A DNA stretch of 64,000 bases from Turritopsis dohrnii (Eukaryota; Cnidaria; Hydrozoa; Anthoathecata; Oceaniidae): positions 1,178,001 to 1,242,000 of the forward strand of contig BQMF02000007.1 of assembly GCA_027922465.2 (NCBI GenBank), written 5' to 3'. Below, piece by piece: positions 25,501 to 38,300 of the stretch (position 1 is its first letter; every line of letters starts with the position of its first letter). The notes beneath the pieces were generated by a model. That model was not told where the DNA came from. It was given only the letters and a program-made list of their open reading frames with translations, and searched no databases. The translations under genes were made by a program, and so were the position numbers.

Positions 25501-27519
25501 GCAGAAAATACCCACACCAAAGTTGAAGCCAGCACAAGTAGAAGTAACAACACTACAAACGTTTCGTAAATACGTGCCTTGATACCCTGAAATGTAATGA
25601 TGTGAACTACAAATTGTGCATAATGATTACCAAGTTTAAACTGCATTTGAACATTTTCACAAATTTAGAAACTTAAACTCAAACAATCCCTAAACACAAG
25701 TCCTACATTAGGAGTGGGAAACACAAGTCCTACATTAGGAGTGGGAATACTTTTGATGGACAAAAGTTAAGATAATATTTCGGTATACTTTGCATGTTTC
25801 ATGATATCTGACACGATGATCTTTGTTTCAAATAAATCTTACCAAAACATCAACAAACAATGATTTTTAAAGAAAATAAAGAATTCACCGCACATCACTT
25901 TTTATTTTCATAAGTTTCTACCCTGTTGTAGGGTTCCAGAAAAAAAGCTATTCTGCACTTTTTTTGTAAAATGATAAAAAAAATATTTTACAATGAATAA
26001 AAATATTCTTAAGATTTCCTTCAGCACTTAACTTTGCTGCAAATACAACCTAGCATTTTCTTCTATTCTCCCAAACAAAACACAGAACAGTCTTTTTTGA
26101 AGAAAATTGACTGATTGCTTCTGCACTCTGCACTCCTCTCGTAACTTTGACCAAATATGAGACTTCTTCAAGATTGCTTTTGAGTGAGCAGCTCTGAGCT
26201 ACCTCAAAGACTGCCTTTGTCAGGATATTAAAGTATGCCACTTATCAGGCCCCAAATCAATCAAAAACATGTTTTTTATTGAAGTCCTAAAATTCCAAAC
26301 TTTCGGATGGAAAAACTTTGGGACAAGTGAAAACTTCAGACGGAAAAACGTCCAGACAAAAATTTTTTTCCTGCCGAAAGTTTTTGTTGTTAATGTTAGC
26401 TTCTTTGATATATATCCATGGACAGACAAAAAGTAGAAAGAAAAACAAAATAAATATATAAATCCACAGAATTATTTAGAGCTTTACTACTTGTTGAAAC
26501 CAGTTTACCTTCCTTGATCCTGCAAAACCTTCGGATTCAGTGAAGAAATAAGCGAATGGCATCGCAAGAAACATAGCTATATAAGTACCAAGAAAAATCT
26601 GATTCCATAATCCTAAAAATTGAATGATGAGATTTTATGAAAAAAACACAGATATTGAAGAAAAGAGATTTCATATGTTCCTCTTGAAGTAAGTTTCCTG
26701 CAATGAGCATGACTAGCAATAATCATGAAGTGATTGAAGCATGTAACATACAGAGATGTTTTATTAGTGTCATGTTATTGGTTTATATAAAATAAAAACA
26801 TATACATGCTTGGAAGAAACTTAATAATCCCACCTTGAATAAGTGAATCATTTAACCACTTCACATAATAACTGTTAGGATAAGATACTAAGATCTCATT
26901 ACTGAAGATGGAGAACGGAAGTAGCAGTACAGCACCGATTGAAACTGTCATGGTAAAACAACACAACCACACTCTAAATATATGACACAAACATTGATCT
27001 AAAAAAGCTCACCTTTGAACATTGTTAGGGTTCACACACCTAGCCAAACAACGTTTGAACAAGGAATTTAGAGAATCATTAGTTGAAACAAAATAAATTG
27101 AAACTTTGTGATAACAGTAAGAAACAAAATACTTACGCAACTCGATAAACAAGGTCATCTTCATAATCTAACATTCAAGAGAAACACATTATACAGAAAT
27201 GACATTGAAAAAAGAATTTAAATACAAATCTATATTTACATTTACAACATTACTTACCTATGTCATCAACAATTTTTCGTTTGTACTGACAAATGATTAT
27301 GTATGAGGAAAAGTAAATGCAGATAAACGTCAGTAAAGAAATCTAAAAGAAACTTTTTATTTCACTTCAACTATTTAAAGTTAAGTACATATGTACATTT
27401 CAAATCAACTTTCCTAAAAACCTTGGCTACCCAAATTGGACTTGTAATTCTCTTACCACATATTGCCTAACTGATTCATAGAAAATTTCTTCATCAACAA
27501 AATCATTTGACAAGAACAT
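22573..27519 (-). CDS. LMBR1: LMBR1/LMBR1L-family membrane protein, 16 coding exons
   Basis: Multi-pass membrane protein of the LMBR1 (limb region 1 / lipocalin-receptor-like) family. Minus-strand exons: 27457-27519, 27258-27342, 27137-27167, 26834-26973, 26509-26612, 25457-25586, 25205-25273, 24892-24956, 24740-24812, 24537-24635, 24037-24113, 23883-23960, 23514-23587, 23036-23126, 22850-22916, 22573-22772. Frames join to 481 aa, against 490 for human LMBR1. Recognised strings in order: AVLLLPFSIFSNEIL, GLWNQIF...FFTESEGFAGS, CTPLGFTRLFGILG, FEKNLLYPL, LTPEKKDTSMTK, LIGNC...LSSALPV, then EFGKLDWLGNYELVVFYNLLF. About nine hydrophobic segments with a charged coiled-coil-like loop in exons 9-10. 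The ATG at 27519 directly follows an AG acceptor, so a 5' UTR exon, or a further coding exon, probably lies upstream. The exon-9 donor (GTCTGT) is weak. LMBR1 versus LMBR1L cannot be decided. Confidence 0.93.
23851..23890. repeat. 20-bp tandem duplication over an LMBR1 splice donor
   Basis: TAATCGTATTACCTTGTGCA is present twice head to tail. On the minus strand each copy contains GCACAAG/GTAATACG, so the 5' splice site of the twelfth LMBR1 coding exon (ending at 23883) is duplicated 20 nt downstream. Confidence 0.85.
25693..25746. repeat. 27-bp tandem duplication in an LMBR1 intron
   Basis: AACACAAGTCCTACATTAGG plus AGTGGGA occurs twice in direct tandem between LMBR1 exons 5 and 6. Confidence 0.9.
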
Positions 27520-27643
27520 CTATAAAATAAACAGACACGATAAACACAAACAAGATGCCCTCACAGGCGAAGGATTTCTGCAAAATCAGCTAAAGCATGG
27601 AAAATAAAATATATTATGACATGTTTGAAATTAAAAAAAAAAA

Positions 27644-27696
27644 GTTAAACCTTTCGGTTAACAGTTGAATGCACTAACCAACTGCGCCACAGAAGC
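27644..27696 (-). pseudogene. Truncated tRNA-Asn(GTT)-like sequence
   Basis: The minus strand reads GCTTCTGTGGCGCAGTTGG (acceptor 5' half, A box in the D arm), then an anticodon stem-loop around CTGTTAACCG with anticodon GTT. After the anticodon stem and GGTTTAAC, the T arm and 3' acceptor half are missing, replaced by a run of T. It is a tRNA-Asn fragment, either a pseudogene or the head of a short SINE; the oligo-T would act as a Pol III terminator. Confidence 0.6.
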
Positions 27697-27858
27697 CCGT
27701 ACATACATAGGACATAGGACTTCTTTTTAGTTTGAAAAGAATGATCACAGTCCAAGATAATTATTTATGTTTCTTCTATATATTTTCTTTTTTCATCTTA
27801 AAATATGTATAAAATGCATTTAATATTGTATTTTGTAAATCTTTTGCTGACATGCAAT

Positions 27859-28199
27859 GCACCGTCAGTGTCTGATCTTAGCAGTGGCCCGACTGTCTGA
27901 GACAGTCAAAAATTGGTCGGGTCACCAAAATTTTTGAAAACCAGTGTTGTGGTGGCCCGACTGGACAGGCGAAAAAAAAGTATATAAATTATAAATAGGA
28001 TTTAAGAATTTCAATTACAAGAGAATTGAGTTTTATAATGTTTGTCTTTGCAATTTCAGCTCTTTCTTTCTAATTTGTAAGCATTTCTAAGTGTGTCCAA
28101 ATGAAATTGTAGAGTGTTATTGAATATCGGGCCATTAAATGATGTCAGTGACCCGGCACAACACCCAGATAAAATCTTAAGATTAGACACTGACGGTGC
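27859..28199. mobile_element. MITE family C, copy 1
   Basis: Inverted ends CAGTGTCTGATCTTA / TAAGATTAGACACTG. The interior contains GTGGCCCGACTGTCTGAGAC with its own short palindrome, and is repeated in copy 2 at 29695-30015. Flanks ACCGT and ACGGT could be a mutated 5-bp target duplication. Confidence 0.75.
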
Positions 28200-29130
28200 T
28201 TTGGTTTCATGTGAATGCATGCATGAAATTTGAAAAAATCACTAGGTTCGGATAGTAAGAAGAAAAAAAAAGAACCAAAGCTGGTTGTAATGTATTTCTT
28301 GCTTACACAGAAATCAACAAGTTTATTTAATTTAAAATAAGCAAAAGCTTTTTGATAAAATCATCTTCAGTGCTTATGATAGAATGATAGTATGAAAATA
28401 GCTTATTAAAACATTTGCAGATAATTAAATGATACATGTGTGTATGAGAGAAAACATGCACATTGGCTTTGACTTGATGGTTATATTTTCAGCATATACA
28501 TTTACATCATCGTATTCTTTGACTGCAAAACGACAGTGAGTAGCCGTTAATGTACTAACACACAAATGCTTGCATATATATCAAAAGTGAAGCATATTTT
28601 GTGAATACCCTATTAAACCTATTATACCTTTCGAGCATAGTTATTAAAAATTTCATTTTTTTGCCAAGAATAAATAACCCTTTTTTATTTGATTTTTTAT
28701 AATAAGCTATTGAATGATATTAACATTATTAGAAAATTTTGTACCAGTAAAAATTTAGAAGGCTTGGAAAATTTACACGCACTAAAGCGAGTTCTTTTTC
28801 AAAACTACTTAGTTTTCATTGCTCATTCCAGTCTATATAGAATCACAAAAGATACAAGTAAGAACGCTTTTTTTATTATTTTTTGTAAAACCCTCATTTC
28901 CAAGTTATTTCATTTGTCCCGAAAAGTGAACTTTTTCTGTCAAAACTTTAACTTTACTTACTACAGTAATAACTTGGGAACGGTTCCCTTTTTCGGAAAA
29001 AACAACAACAACAACGAAAGTTTTGCAAAACTGAGAAAAAGTGTTTAAAAGTTTTGCAAAAGATTACATCTTTAACATGATCATAATTAAGATTATCACC
29101 TTGACGAAAAACTCAAAACATATACACTAA
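28200..29130. other. Gene-free stretch with an unrecognised open frame
   Basis: A 119-codon plus-strand open frame at 28689-29048 has Lys/Asn/Phe-rich composition like the local base content and no recognisable domain; I do not call it a gene. No repeats seen. Confidence 0.3.
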
Positions 29131-30250
29131 GTAGAGTGCCTGCTCCCCTTACCGTTAACTTTAATTACAATGTTGCAAAATTTGTCAATGCACATTTGAA
29201 AACACAGTTAAATGGATTTAGCACCACAATTGGTCATTCTAGATTTCAAATCAACAAGAACAAACACGGAGAATAACATTGATAACAAATACTATAATTG
29301 TAAACATCATCGGGGTGATGTTCCTCTTTCCGCTAACGTGTTCTTCTTTCCACCAACTAATTTCACGTTCATCAAAAGTGATGCAAATAACAAAATTTTA
29401 TTGAATTAAACCCTAACAGTTTAATCCCTATTCTCTCAATTTAAGTGCTTATAAAAATGCAAGCCTTGACTGTTTACATATCGAAGGCAGCCATATTTTT
29501 ATCAGCAAAGTTTTTTTTGAAAACAATAAGGCCGTCTCGACAAGTCAACTTTCGATCTGAAAAAAATCTAGGCACGCATTAGGAATTTCACTATTGTGAG
29601 CGTGCAGAGAGAGAGAGAGAACTATGAAAAAGTAATTATCCCAGCACAATCATCACTAAATTTTTTTAAGTAATGATTACGATCGCCGTTTATTCAGTGT
29701 CTGATCTTAGCGGTGGCCCGACTGTCTGAGACAGTCAAAAATTGGTTCGGGCCACAAAAATTTTTGAAAACCAGTTTTGGGGTGGCCCGACTGGACAGGC
29801 GAAAAAAAGTACATAAACTGTAAATATGATTTAAGAGATTTGAGTTTTATAATGTTTGTCCTTTTTCTATTTTGTAAGCATTTCTAAGTGTGAATTTGTA
29901 GAGTGTTATTGAATATCGGGCTATTAAAATTTCCTTCGGGCCACCCCAAATTGTAAAACCAATGATGTCAATGGCCCGGCATGACACCCAGATAAAATCT
30001 TAAGATTAGACACTGTTATTATAACATTTTTCAGATCAGAAGCCATTTTAAATCTTTACAGGATGATCGCTACCCAGTGTAAAAGTTTATTCTATAAATC
30101 AGTATAATAAGTATTTGGCAATTCACTTTGAAACTTTCCATAACAATAGCTAAATGCATATACTTTCAAATAACAAGAAGTTTTGTGTGATTTGTTATCT
30201 TTGAATGAAGGAAATATACTATCAAACTGAAAGTTAGCGGCAAGCGGCAC
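29131..30250. mobile_element. Repeat family A, copy 2 (inverted, interrupted by MITE C)
   Basis: Starts GTAGAGTGCCTGCTCCCC and runs to GCGGCAAGCGGCAC, the inverse of the left part of copy 1 (8494-10224). The terminal ~28 bp of that end seems lost. MITE C copy 2 sits inside at 29695-30015. Overall similarity to copy 1 by eye is high. Confidence 0.65.
29695..30015. mobile_element. MITE family C, copy 2, nested in family A
   Basis: CAGTGTCTGATCTTAG ... TTAAGATTAGACACTG with TTATT on both sides (29690-29694 and 30016-30020), i.e. a 5-bp target duplication. Interior is near-identical to copy 1 at 27859-28199, about 1.8 kb away. Confidence 0.8.
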
Positions 30251-30547
30251 AATACGACACTCAGTTTGAATAACTCACGTTTTATACAAAATGTGTGAAA
30301 GATCAATCAAAGAAAATCATGATTACCGCCAAGTTTAGACTTTTTTAGATAGATTGCTGAAAAAACGAACTCTGACTGCTATTTTAGTCTCAGCTATCCT
30401 GACTTCTACATTGGAACACATTGCATTATTACAATATTATAGTTAATAACAAAAATTAACTATGTAGCTACTGGTTACATATTTTTTAGTAAAATTTCTT
30501 CTTCTTCAGCCTGAATTGTTTTTATTTTGTTTTTATTATTATACTGT

Positions 30548-31555
30548 CTATGTGCCAAATTACAGACAGCCTTTGTTATTACGGACATTAAGATGTAAAC
30601 ATAGATTCTTGTCACGAAAATAGACATGCACTCTTGACAAGTTCACCACGTATAACTGAATAAATTGTTTTATGAAACAGAGCATTAGAGAGCAATTAGC
30701 AGCAACACTTGAAGAATAATGGACCGTAAAGAACCATAATGGCCTATATTTCAATACTCAGTAAGAAGTGTCCTCCCCCATTGTGATTGACGTACAAAAA
30801 CTTTATTTATTTGACTTATTTTATAATAATTAACTTTCTAAAAGCATGATCTAAAATCATTTTCGTTCCTCAACTCATTCTTAAACATAAATTTTTGACT
30901 TGTCAAAGCCCTTTGTTCCGTACAATGACATTACCAATATTTCATGGCTACCATTGTACACACAGAGCTCATAAAAATACGTATGATTCTAAAGAGAGCA
31001 GTCTATTTTAAAAGAAATCTTTAAAGTTTAGAAAAATAAATTCTAAATGGCATATTGGTAAGGTGGCAATCGCAAATATCTTCTGTTCGGGTCCTCCGAC
31101 CGACTGTCTTCTTGAAGAAAATCTCCGACTTGGAAAGTCGGTAAAATTGTCGGAAAAAATATTGATAACATAACATGTCGCAATAATCTAAAAAATGCCG
31201 ACCGAATCTCTGCCTCTCTCTTTCGTCCGTCATTATATTTTGCAGATTAAGACTAGTTTTCTGTATATTTTCAATTTAATGGTCATTACTTACAACAACA
31301 AAGCATGCAAATAAAGAACGAAGAGCGATGGAGAATGAAGGCTAAAGTTCCGATATTTTTTGACGCTGGCAGAAGATATTTGCAATTTCCACCTAATTTT
31401 CTCACGTTCAAATAAATTTCATTATCTCTGAAGTTTGTTTTATTACAGTTTGGTTGACGGTACAGGATGTGCCGTGTTTTTAATTTACAGATGGTTGAAA
31501 TTATGTTTTGATCGATGTCAGTAATAACGAAGGGTGTCTGTAATTAGGAACATAG
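30548..31555. mobile_element. TIR repeat G, copy 1
   Basis: Left end CTATGTGCCAAATTACAGAC and right end its near reverse complement (…GTCTGTAATTAGGAACATAG). The right half is repeated at 35569-35915 inside intron 1 of the gene at 32341. No coding frame recognised. Confidence 0.65.
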
Positions 31556-32340
31556 ATCTTAACATCATACATAGTTTCAGGTTTCAGTTTCAGGTTTTAT
31601 TCTTATTTTATGAGATTTTATAAGTCATCATTTACCAATTTAGAAACAACGATTTTAGCCCTGTGAATTTTTTTATTACTTTTGGGCAAGTTTGACGCTT
31701 GTATTCTTATAAAATCCAGTCCAGGATTGCATGATTTCCTCCCCAGCGCAGCGCACCAATAATAATGAATGGTCATCGTCATCACACAATATATTATATA
31801 TATTAACTGAAAGAATAACTTTAAGGTCCACAAATGTATGCTATGGAGAGGTTAGTACCTTCTATTCCCTGAGATTCTTTGTATGTAATGATAAACGTCC
31901 CCATCAAGGCAGCATTGAATTTTCTTTTCGCAGTGCTTCCACCATTTTTATTGTTTACGGTGTCGAAGTTGGTAAATTCCATCTTGATAAAGTGTAAGCT
32001 CCTCACCTCCGCCCCGAAGAGAAAATCATCTCAGAAGGAGAGCATGAAAAAGGGCGCGTTTGCAATCAAGATGTTATCAAAATCCTGGTGATAAGAACAG
32101 CATTGCACAGATCTTGTTATGAAAGAAGTTTTGAGAATCGACCGAATTTCAGTTTTATTTTTCTTACAAAGAATTTTGTTGGGCAATTTTGAGGTCCGCC
32201 GCCCATATTTGCGCCTTTGCATGAATTCGAGGTTGCTTTTGTGAGTCTGTATTTTTTACCGCATTTTGCTACCATATTTCTCCGCTGGTCTGAATCCTGA
32301 AAAGCCAGAATAAAGGTGGAAAATGAACAAATACTAAAAT
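31556..32340. other. 5' flank of the CG-1-like/SWIM gene
   Basis: Probable promoter and 5' UTR region of the plus-strand gene starting at 32341. No core promoter element can be asserted. Several short frames on both strands are unrecognised. Confidence 0.3.
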
Positions 32341-35300
32341 ATGGCTTGCATTACCTCAGAAAAGCAGCTTGACATTGGTGATGCTATAAAATTTCTTGAA
32401 AACGTCGAAGCGCACCCCCATTTGAGTCAACCTCCCGTGAAACCAAAAGCCGGAGAAGTTTATATTTTTGCACCGACTTGCTTGGAGGATCAAGGTAGGT
32501 CATGGTTATTAACCTAGCAAGTATATATAATCTCCTGACCTCTTCGAACATGTTTTCCTGCAAAGCTTCGTGTAGTCTTATTATCAGGACTGCATTATTT
32601 GAACGTAGCACCCATGTTTGTTTTACTTTGCACTATTTGTATAGAAAAACATATTTACATGATCTTTGGGCATTATTTCAAATATATAATTTTGTGATTC
32701 TTGCTATTATGTTTGTAACATCTTTACATCTATATGAACATCCTGCTGACCCATTCATTTTTTATTTTTTAAACAAATTGTTCCACTCTGCCATATGTGA
32801 AATTTAAATTTTTAGTTTATTTGTTATTAGGGAAATATGATGGGCAATAGAATTGTTGGAAACACCTTTCTCTCCATATAAATTTTACACCAGTCTAATC
32901 TGGTGCCATTCCTTTTTTCCACTAAAAACCATATGCTACACACACAGCACAAGGAATAGCTTTATTGCAGTTCACTCCCTGTAACTATTGATCCATTCTT
33001 TAAACCTGCAACTGACATGTTCTGTCTGACATGTTCTTTGCTGGAAATGTTATGGTTTTGTGTTTTGCAAAGTGCAAAAAGCACTGGTGAACCTCAGGAC
33101 CACTTGACCAAAACTTGCGATAAAAAGCGTACCGTCTACATGGAAGGTTGAATAACAGAATAACAAACATTAAGAATTAGTAATTAGTTAGATAAGAATT
33201 AATTAGTAAGAAGGTATCCACACGCATGAAACAAGGAGTCAACCTCCATAGAAGCTGACTTGGCAATAGAAGTAATGATGTAGTTCAGTCCAAGAGAGAT
33301 CCTTAGAAAAAGAAAGAGCAAGCAAACAAAATGAGGAGATTCAGGGAGATCACTTCCATCCATTCTAACAAACAAGTCATTGATGATGTTGTTACAATTA
33401 ATAGAAAGAAGTTTCCTCTTAGAGGCATTTAAAGAAATATGTCAGTCAGAGCGCCATTCCAAAACGGCAGAGAGACCATGCTCCAGAGAACCATCTAGTT
33501 CAGTCTGATCAAAGAGATCAGGTTTACCAGAATAAATAATTATTAATAATAAATAATTATTATTTTGCACTGAAGATGGTTGTACCGAAAAGCTTATGCT
33601 AAAATAAAAATTTTTTACACTTTTAACTTTTAAAATATGGCAAATACTTCACCACTGCTGAAGATCTTCCAAAAGTCTCAAGAACCAAGTATCTGAGTGG
33701 AGATCTTGGTTTTAATGGATTCCTGATCAGGGGCTAATACAGGTCAAATTTCATAGCGGTAACCGCTATTGGGCGCCAAGATCGAGGCGCCCAAATTCAA
33801 AAAAAAAAGGGAAAAATTTTTTTTTGAAAAGATCAAAAAAGAATGTGAGAAGAGCAAAACGAAAGAAAGGGAAAAAAGGAATCGTGAGGAGAAACAAAAC
33901 TCGTTCATCTTATTTTAAAGCAGAAAGACAACCTCGTTACTGTCGCTTCTTCTCTCTTTTGCGCTAAATCAGACTTACGATTTAGCGTAAAGCAGAGAAG
34001 AAGCGCTGGGAAAGAAGGGCACTCTGTGAGGTTTCCGTACCTGGTTACCAAGGCTAGGTGATTACTTTACGAACTGAAACTTTCGAAATGATTATATAGT
34101 CCTGTAAAATATACACAAAGTAAGGAAATCAAAAATGGCGGAAGGTAAACACGCCGATTCGCGTGATTGAATTTCGAAGAACATTTGAAGATTCTACAGG
34201 AAAGACTTGTTATGACACGAATAACAAGAAATGAGAAAGTTTTAAGGGACTAAGAATATGTATAGTATGTTAAAATAGAACGCAATTTAGACCATTCTAG
34301 GCCCTCAAATCGAAAATTTTTCGGGGCTTTGCCCCCGGACCCCACAGAGGGGGCTTACAGTGCCCCCCCTGACCCCCAGCTGCATTTGTTCCCCTGACTC
34401 GCTTCGCTACCGCCGCCCAAATTCAAATCCTGTATTAGCCCCTGCTGATAGCTGTTCTTAGCAGTCTGTAGAATATTTCTACAGCGATGACAAGTTACAA
34501 AAAAGAGCCTCTTGTTTTCAGCAGAGTTATCTTACCAAAAGAGGTGAAAATAGTGGTTATGATTAGCAATGGCTGCTGCATAAGCAGGAGAGAACCAAGG
34601 TGAAGAATGTGGCATAACCTGATATTTATGATGAGGCACAAAAGCATCGATGCCAGCCTGGATCCACTCAGTGACAGCAGCAGCACTAGAAAAAAGACAT
34701 TAAGCCAAGAAGCATCATGCAAGAAATCCTGCAATAAATCCCAGTCAGCAAGCCGGAAGTTGTAGGAAGTTTGATGAGAAGGATGGTCATTAGTTTGACT
34801 AGCACTCTGTTGTAAGGAAATGGCTACAAAACATGATCGGAACTACCAAAAAAAAGGCTGAGGAGAGACTTTACAACTACCAAAACCAGACAAAGATCAA
34901 GTAAAGAAGGAGAGTGGGAATCATTGTCAGGAAAACGAGCAGATCAGGTTATACTCTGAGAAAGATTCTGAGTTACAAAAAATTGAAGGCTTCCAGGAAG
35001 TTTGTCTCTAACATAAACGCCAAGACCATGCATGTGTGTATCCAAATGAATAAGAGGGAGGTAACCATCAACATGAAAGTCAGACGAGGATATAGAAGGA
35101 TCAAGGTTAGTTTCACACAGACCAAGAAAGTCAGGTGAGTGAGAAGCAAGGATAGACTCGACAAAAGGAAAGTTAGTTGTAATTGTTATAATGATGTCAA
35201 GCTAACTACATCAACAATAGATGGTGACCAACTTCTCAGACCTGAGCCAGCCCAAATGAATTTTTGCCTTTTGAGAACGGACTTAGGCCCTTTCAGTGGA

Positions 35301-38300
35301 CTCAGGCCCTTTCAAAACTCAAAAAATTTTCTAGGATGGACTTAGGCCCTGTAATAAATATTCAAGTATGGACTTAGGCCTTTTTAAGATTAGATGTGTT
35401 GATTTCCCTTACTTTCAAGGCAAAATTAGACTATGTTTTGGGCTAAATGTTGATTATTGGGGGCATCAAAAGATAGCCTTTGACCCAAACTTTCAAAAAA
35501 TGCAAAAATCTCAATTTTCATAAAAATGGACTTAGGCCCCTTTAAAATTAGGGGGTAAGTGGATGTCGAAGCCCTTTGTTTCGCTGTACGATGTCCGATA
35601 TTTCATGACGGAGATGGCCATTATTATTTTTTATCCGTAAATATGGCTACCATTGTACACACGGAGCTCATAAAAATACGCATGATTCTCAAGAGAGCGC
35701 AGTCTGTTTTAAATATTTAAAGTTTAGGAAAATAAATTCTAAACGGCATATTGGTAATTTTCTAGTGATCAAATAAATTTAATTACCTCTGAAGTTTGTT
35801 TTATTACAGTTTGGTTGACAATACGGGATGTGCCGTGTTTTTAATTTACAGACGGTTGGAATTATGTTTTGATCGATGTCCGTTCTTACGAAGGCTGTCC
35901 GTAATTAGGCATGTAGACGGTATTCAAACTACTTTATGGCAGCCAAACAACGAAGTGCATTCACAACTTTTTCTTCTGATTTGAGAATACAAGATTGAGA
36001 AATGTATTGTAAAATTGTGAAAGTAGTAATTATCAATCTGATTTAATTTGTAACTTAGGACTCTCTACTTTTACATTCACATTGATATATGCTTGATATA
36101 TGTGCTTTTTCTATGAAACCCGAGAATATGTGAATAGCATTCCTCGAGATACAGATGAAGTTCATCGTATGTGAGCACAAAAATTCTCGCTACTTTCACG
36201 ACATTTTGTGTACACAACATTGTTTCCAGAAAAGGCTTTTTCTTATTCAATTCGTAACCCAAGTTCAGCGTAGGATCTGGATTAGCAAGAGACGGTTTGC
36301 CATTAACAAAATGTTCTGAGCATACTCTATCACTAGGAGTTGGTACCCACTTCGATTTGTTTTTATTCTCTCGTTTCATAGCTATAATCCATCTTTCTCT
36401 TGACTCAGAATTTCGTAATACACTTGGAAAGAAATATAATTTAAATGGCGGTTCACTAGAACAATCTTGATGCAAGACTTGGTGAGAAACACAGATCTGT
36501 TTCTTCCATTTATTCAATTTATAAGTACTGTTGGTACAAGATACAACGGCACAGTTGCTTTTTCCCATTTTAAAATCATGAATAGATACTTGATACAGGG
36601 TTCGTACAGTCAGGGAAAGTCAGGGAAAAAAATTGAACTTTTAGTTCCAGTCAGGGAAAGTCAGGGAAGTTTTTTTTTGGTCTGGAAAAAACTAGGTTGT
36701 AGAGCAAAAGTCAGGGAAAAAGCTTTTTTGAAAACATTTGACGATATTTATTTTAACTTTCTGTAGTTTTTATATTGCTATTATTAGTTTTATGATTATC
36801 CTGGGACTTAATATTGAGTTAAATGAACAAATATGCCTAAAATCACTTTTATTTTCTTAGACTTGATGTTGAAGTTGAAACACAGTTTTTGAACAAAATT
36901 CGATCTTGTTTTGGTCAGGGAAATAGGGAAATCATGAAGAAGTCAGGGAAAAAAGGGTCTTTTTTAAGGATTTTGTCAGGGAAAATTACAGAAAAATTGA
37001 CAAAAGTCAGGGAATTTTTTTTTCAAAAAGCTGTACGAACCCTGTTGATAACAAATTTGAAGAATATTAAGATTTTATCACAAGCTTTCAGCGTTGTTTC
37101 TATAACGTTCTTTAAGCTGATTTTGATTTTTTACCCCATAAATAAGATCCCAGTTTCCTGACCGTGCGCAAATTCATAATGGTGTCAGAGTATGTCGGAT
37201 CGGTGTATTTGTAACACAGTGTAGTAGTGAACATTCTAAAAAATGGTTGCTATTTTGTAATGAACCAGTTGTACAAGTTTTTAAGTGGCTCGTAAGTCAT
37301 CATTCATATACTTTGCACAGTTATTGAAGTTGAAAAAAAAACACAATATACTTCTAAACGCAAGATTTGGCAAAAAATTTGATTTGATTTGAGCCTCAAG
37401 TTGTTCTTATTTTCTTCTTATTTTTTTGCCAAATCTGAAGCTGGTGTTCTTTAAAATTGTTCTTATAAAAAGAAAAACATGTGTGAGCTTAGAATATTTT
37501 CCTTGTAGAAAACTGGAAAACCGATCATTATCGTTGGCTAAACTATGGCTCTAAAGAAATTCCCAAGCGAGATCCTCTTGTTAAGAAATTGTTTTTTGTT
37601 GGAAAGAATCCAGAGGGTAAAACCAATAAATTTCAAAGGCACGTTTATACTCTTATTGGTGATCAACGTTCTCCACGTCCAGTCCTAGTGCACTACCTTG
37701 GTGATGAAACTGTTATGATAGATCATCCTCATGGTAATACCAAGAGATCAGCAGACCCATTTTTTGCCACTGCTCCATCAGTTCGTAAGAGTATAACATC
37801 AAAAGCATCAAGAGGAACACCAAACAGAATTTTGCAAGATACCAGTTTAGAATCTCACACATTCGATACCTTGGGAAATCCTGTACTGACACCAAGAAAT
37901 AAAATTCAGGTCAGGAATATCAGACGCAACTTACAGAAAGCCAATGAGAAACGAAGACCAACGACTGAAGATATGGCCACATTGTACAGCCTTGGTTCTG
38001 AATTGCCAGGTTTCTTTCACTACGTACGAACGTACCCAGATTTTGCTGTCATAGTTGGCTTAAATGATTTAGCCTTAGAAGTTGAGAACTTACTTAAATT
38101 GAATGCTGGTCCACTTGTTTTTTCTTTTCATGAAACATTCAAAGTTGGTAAATTTTTCGTCACTACTTTCAATTTTGTACATGCAGCATTTTCGGATCGT
38201 CCGGTGGTTCCATTACATTTCTTGATTACAGAAAATACTGATGAATATCCGTTGTATGAGAAACTCTTACGGACAGTCTCAGAGAGTGTCCCTCTTCTCG

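Noticed and set aside
28689..29048. 119-codon frame
   Set aside because: Composition follows local AT-rich sequence, no domain, no splice context.
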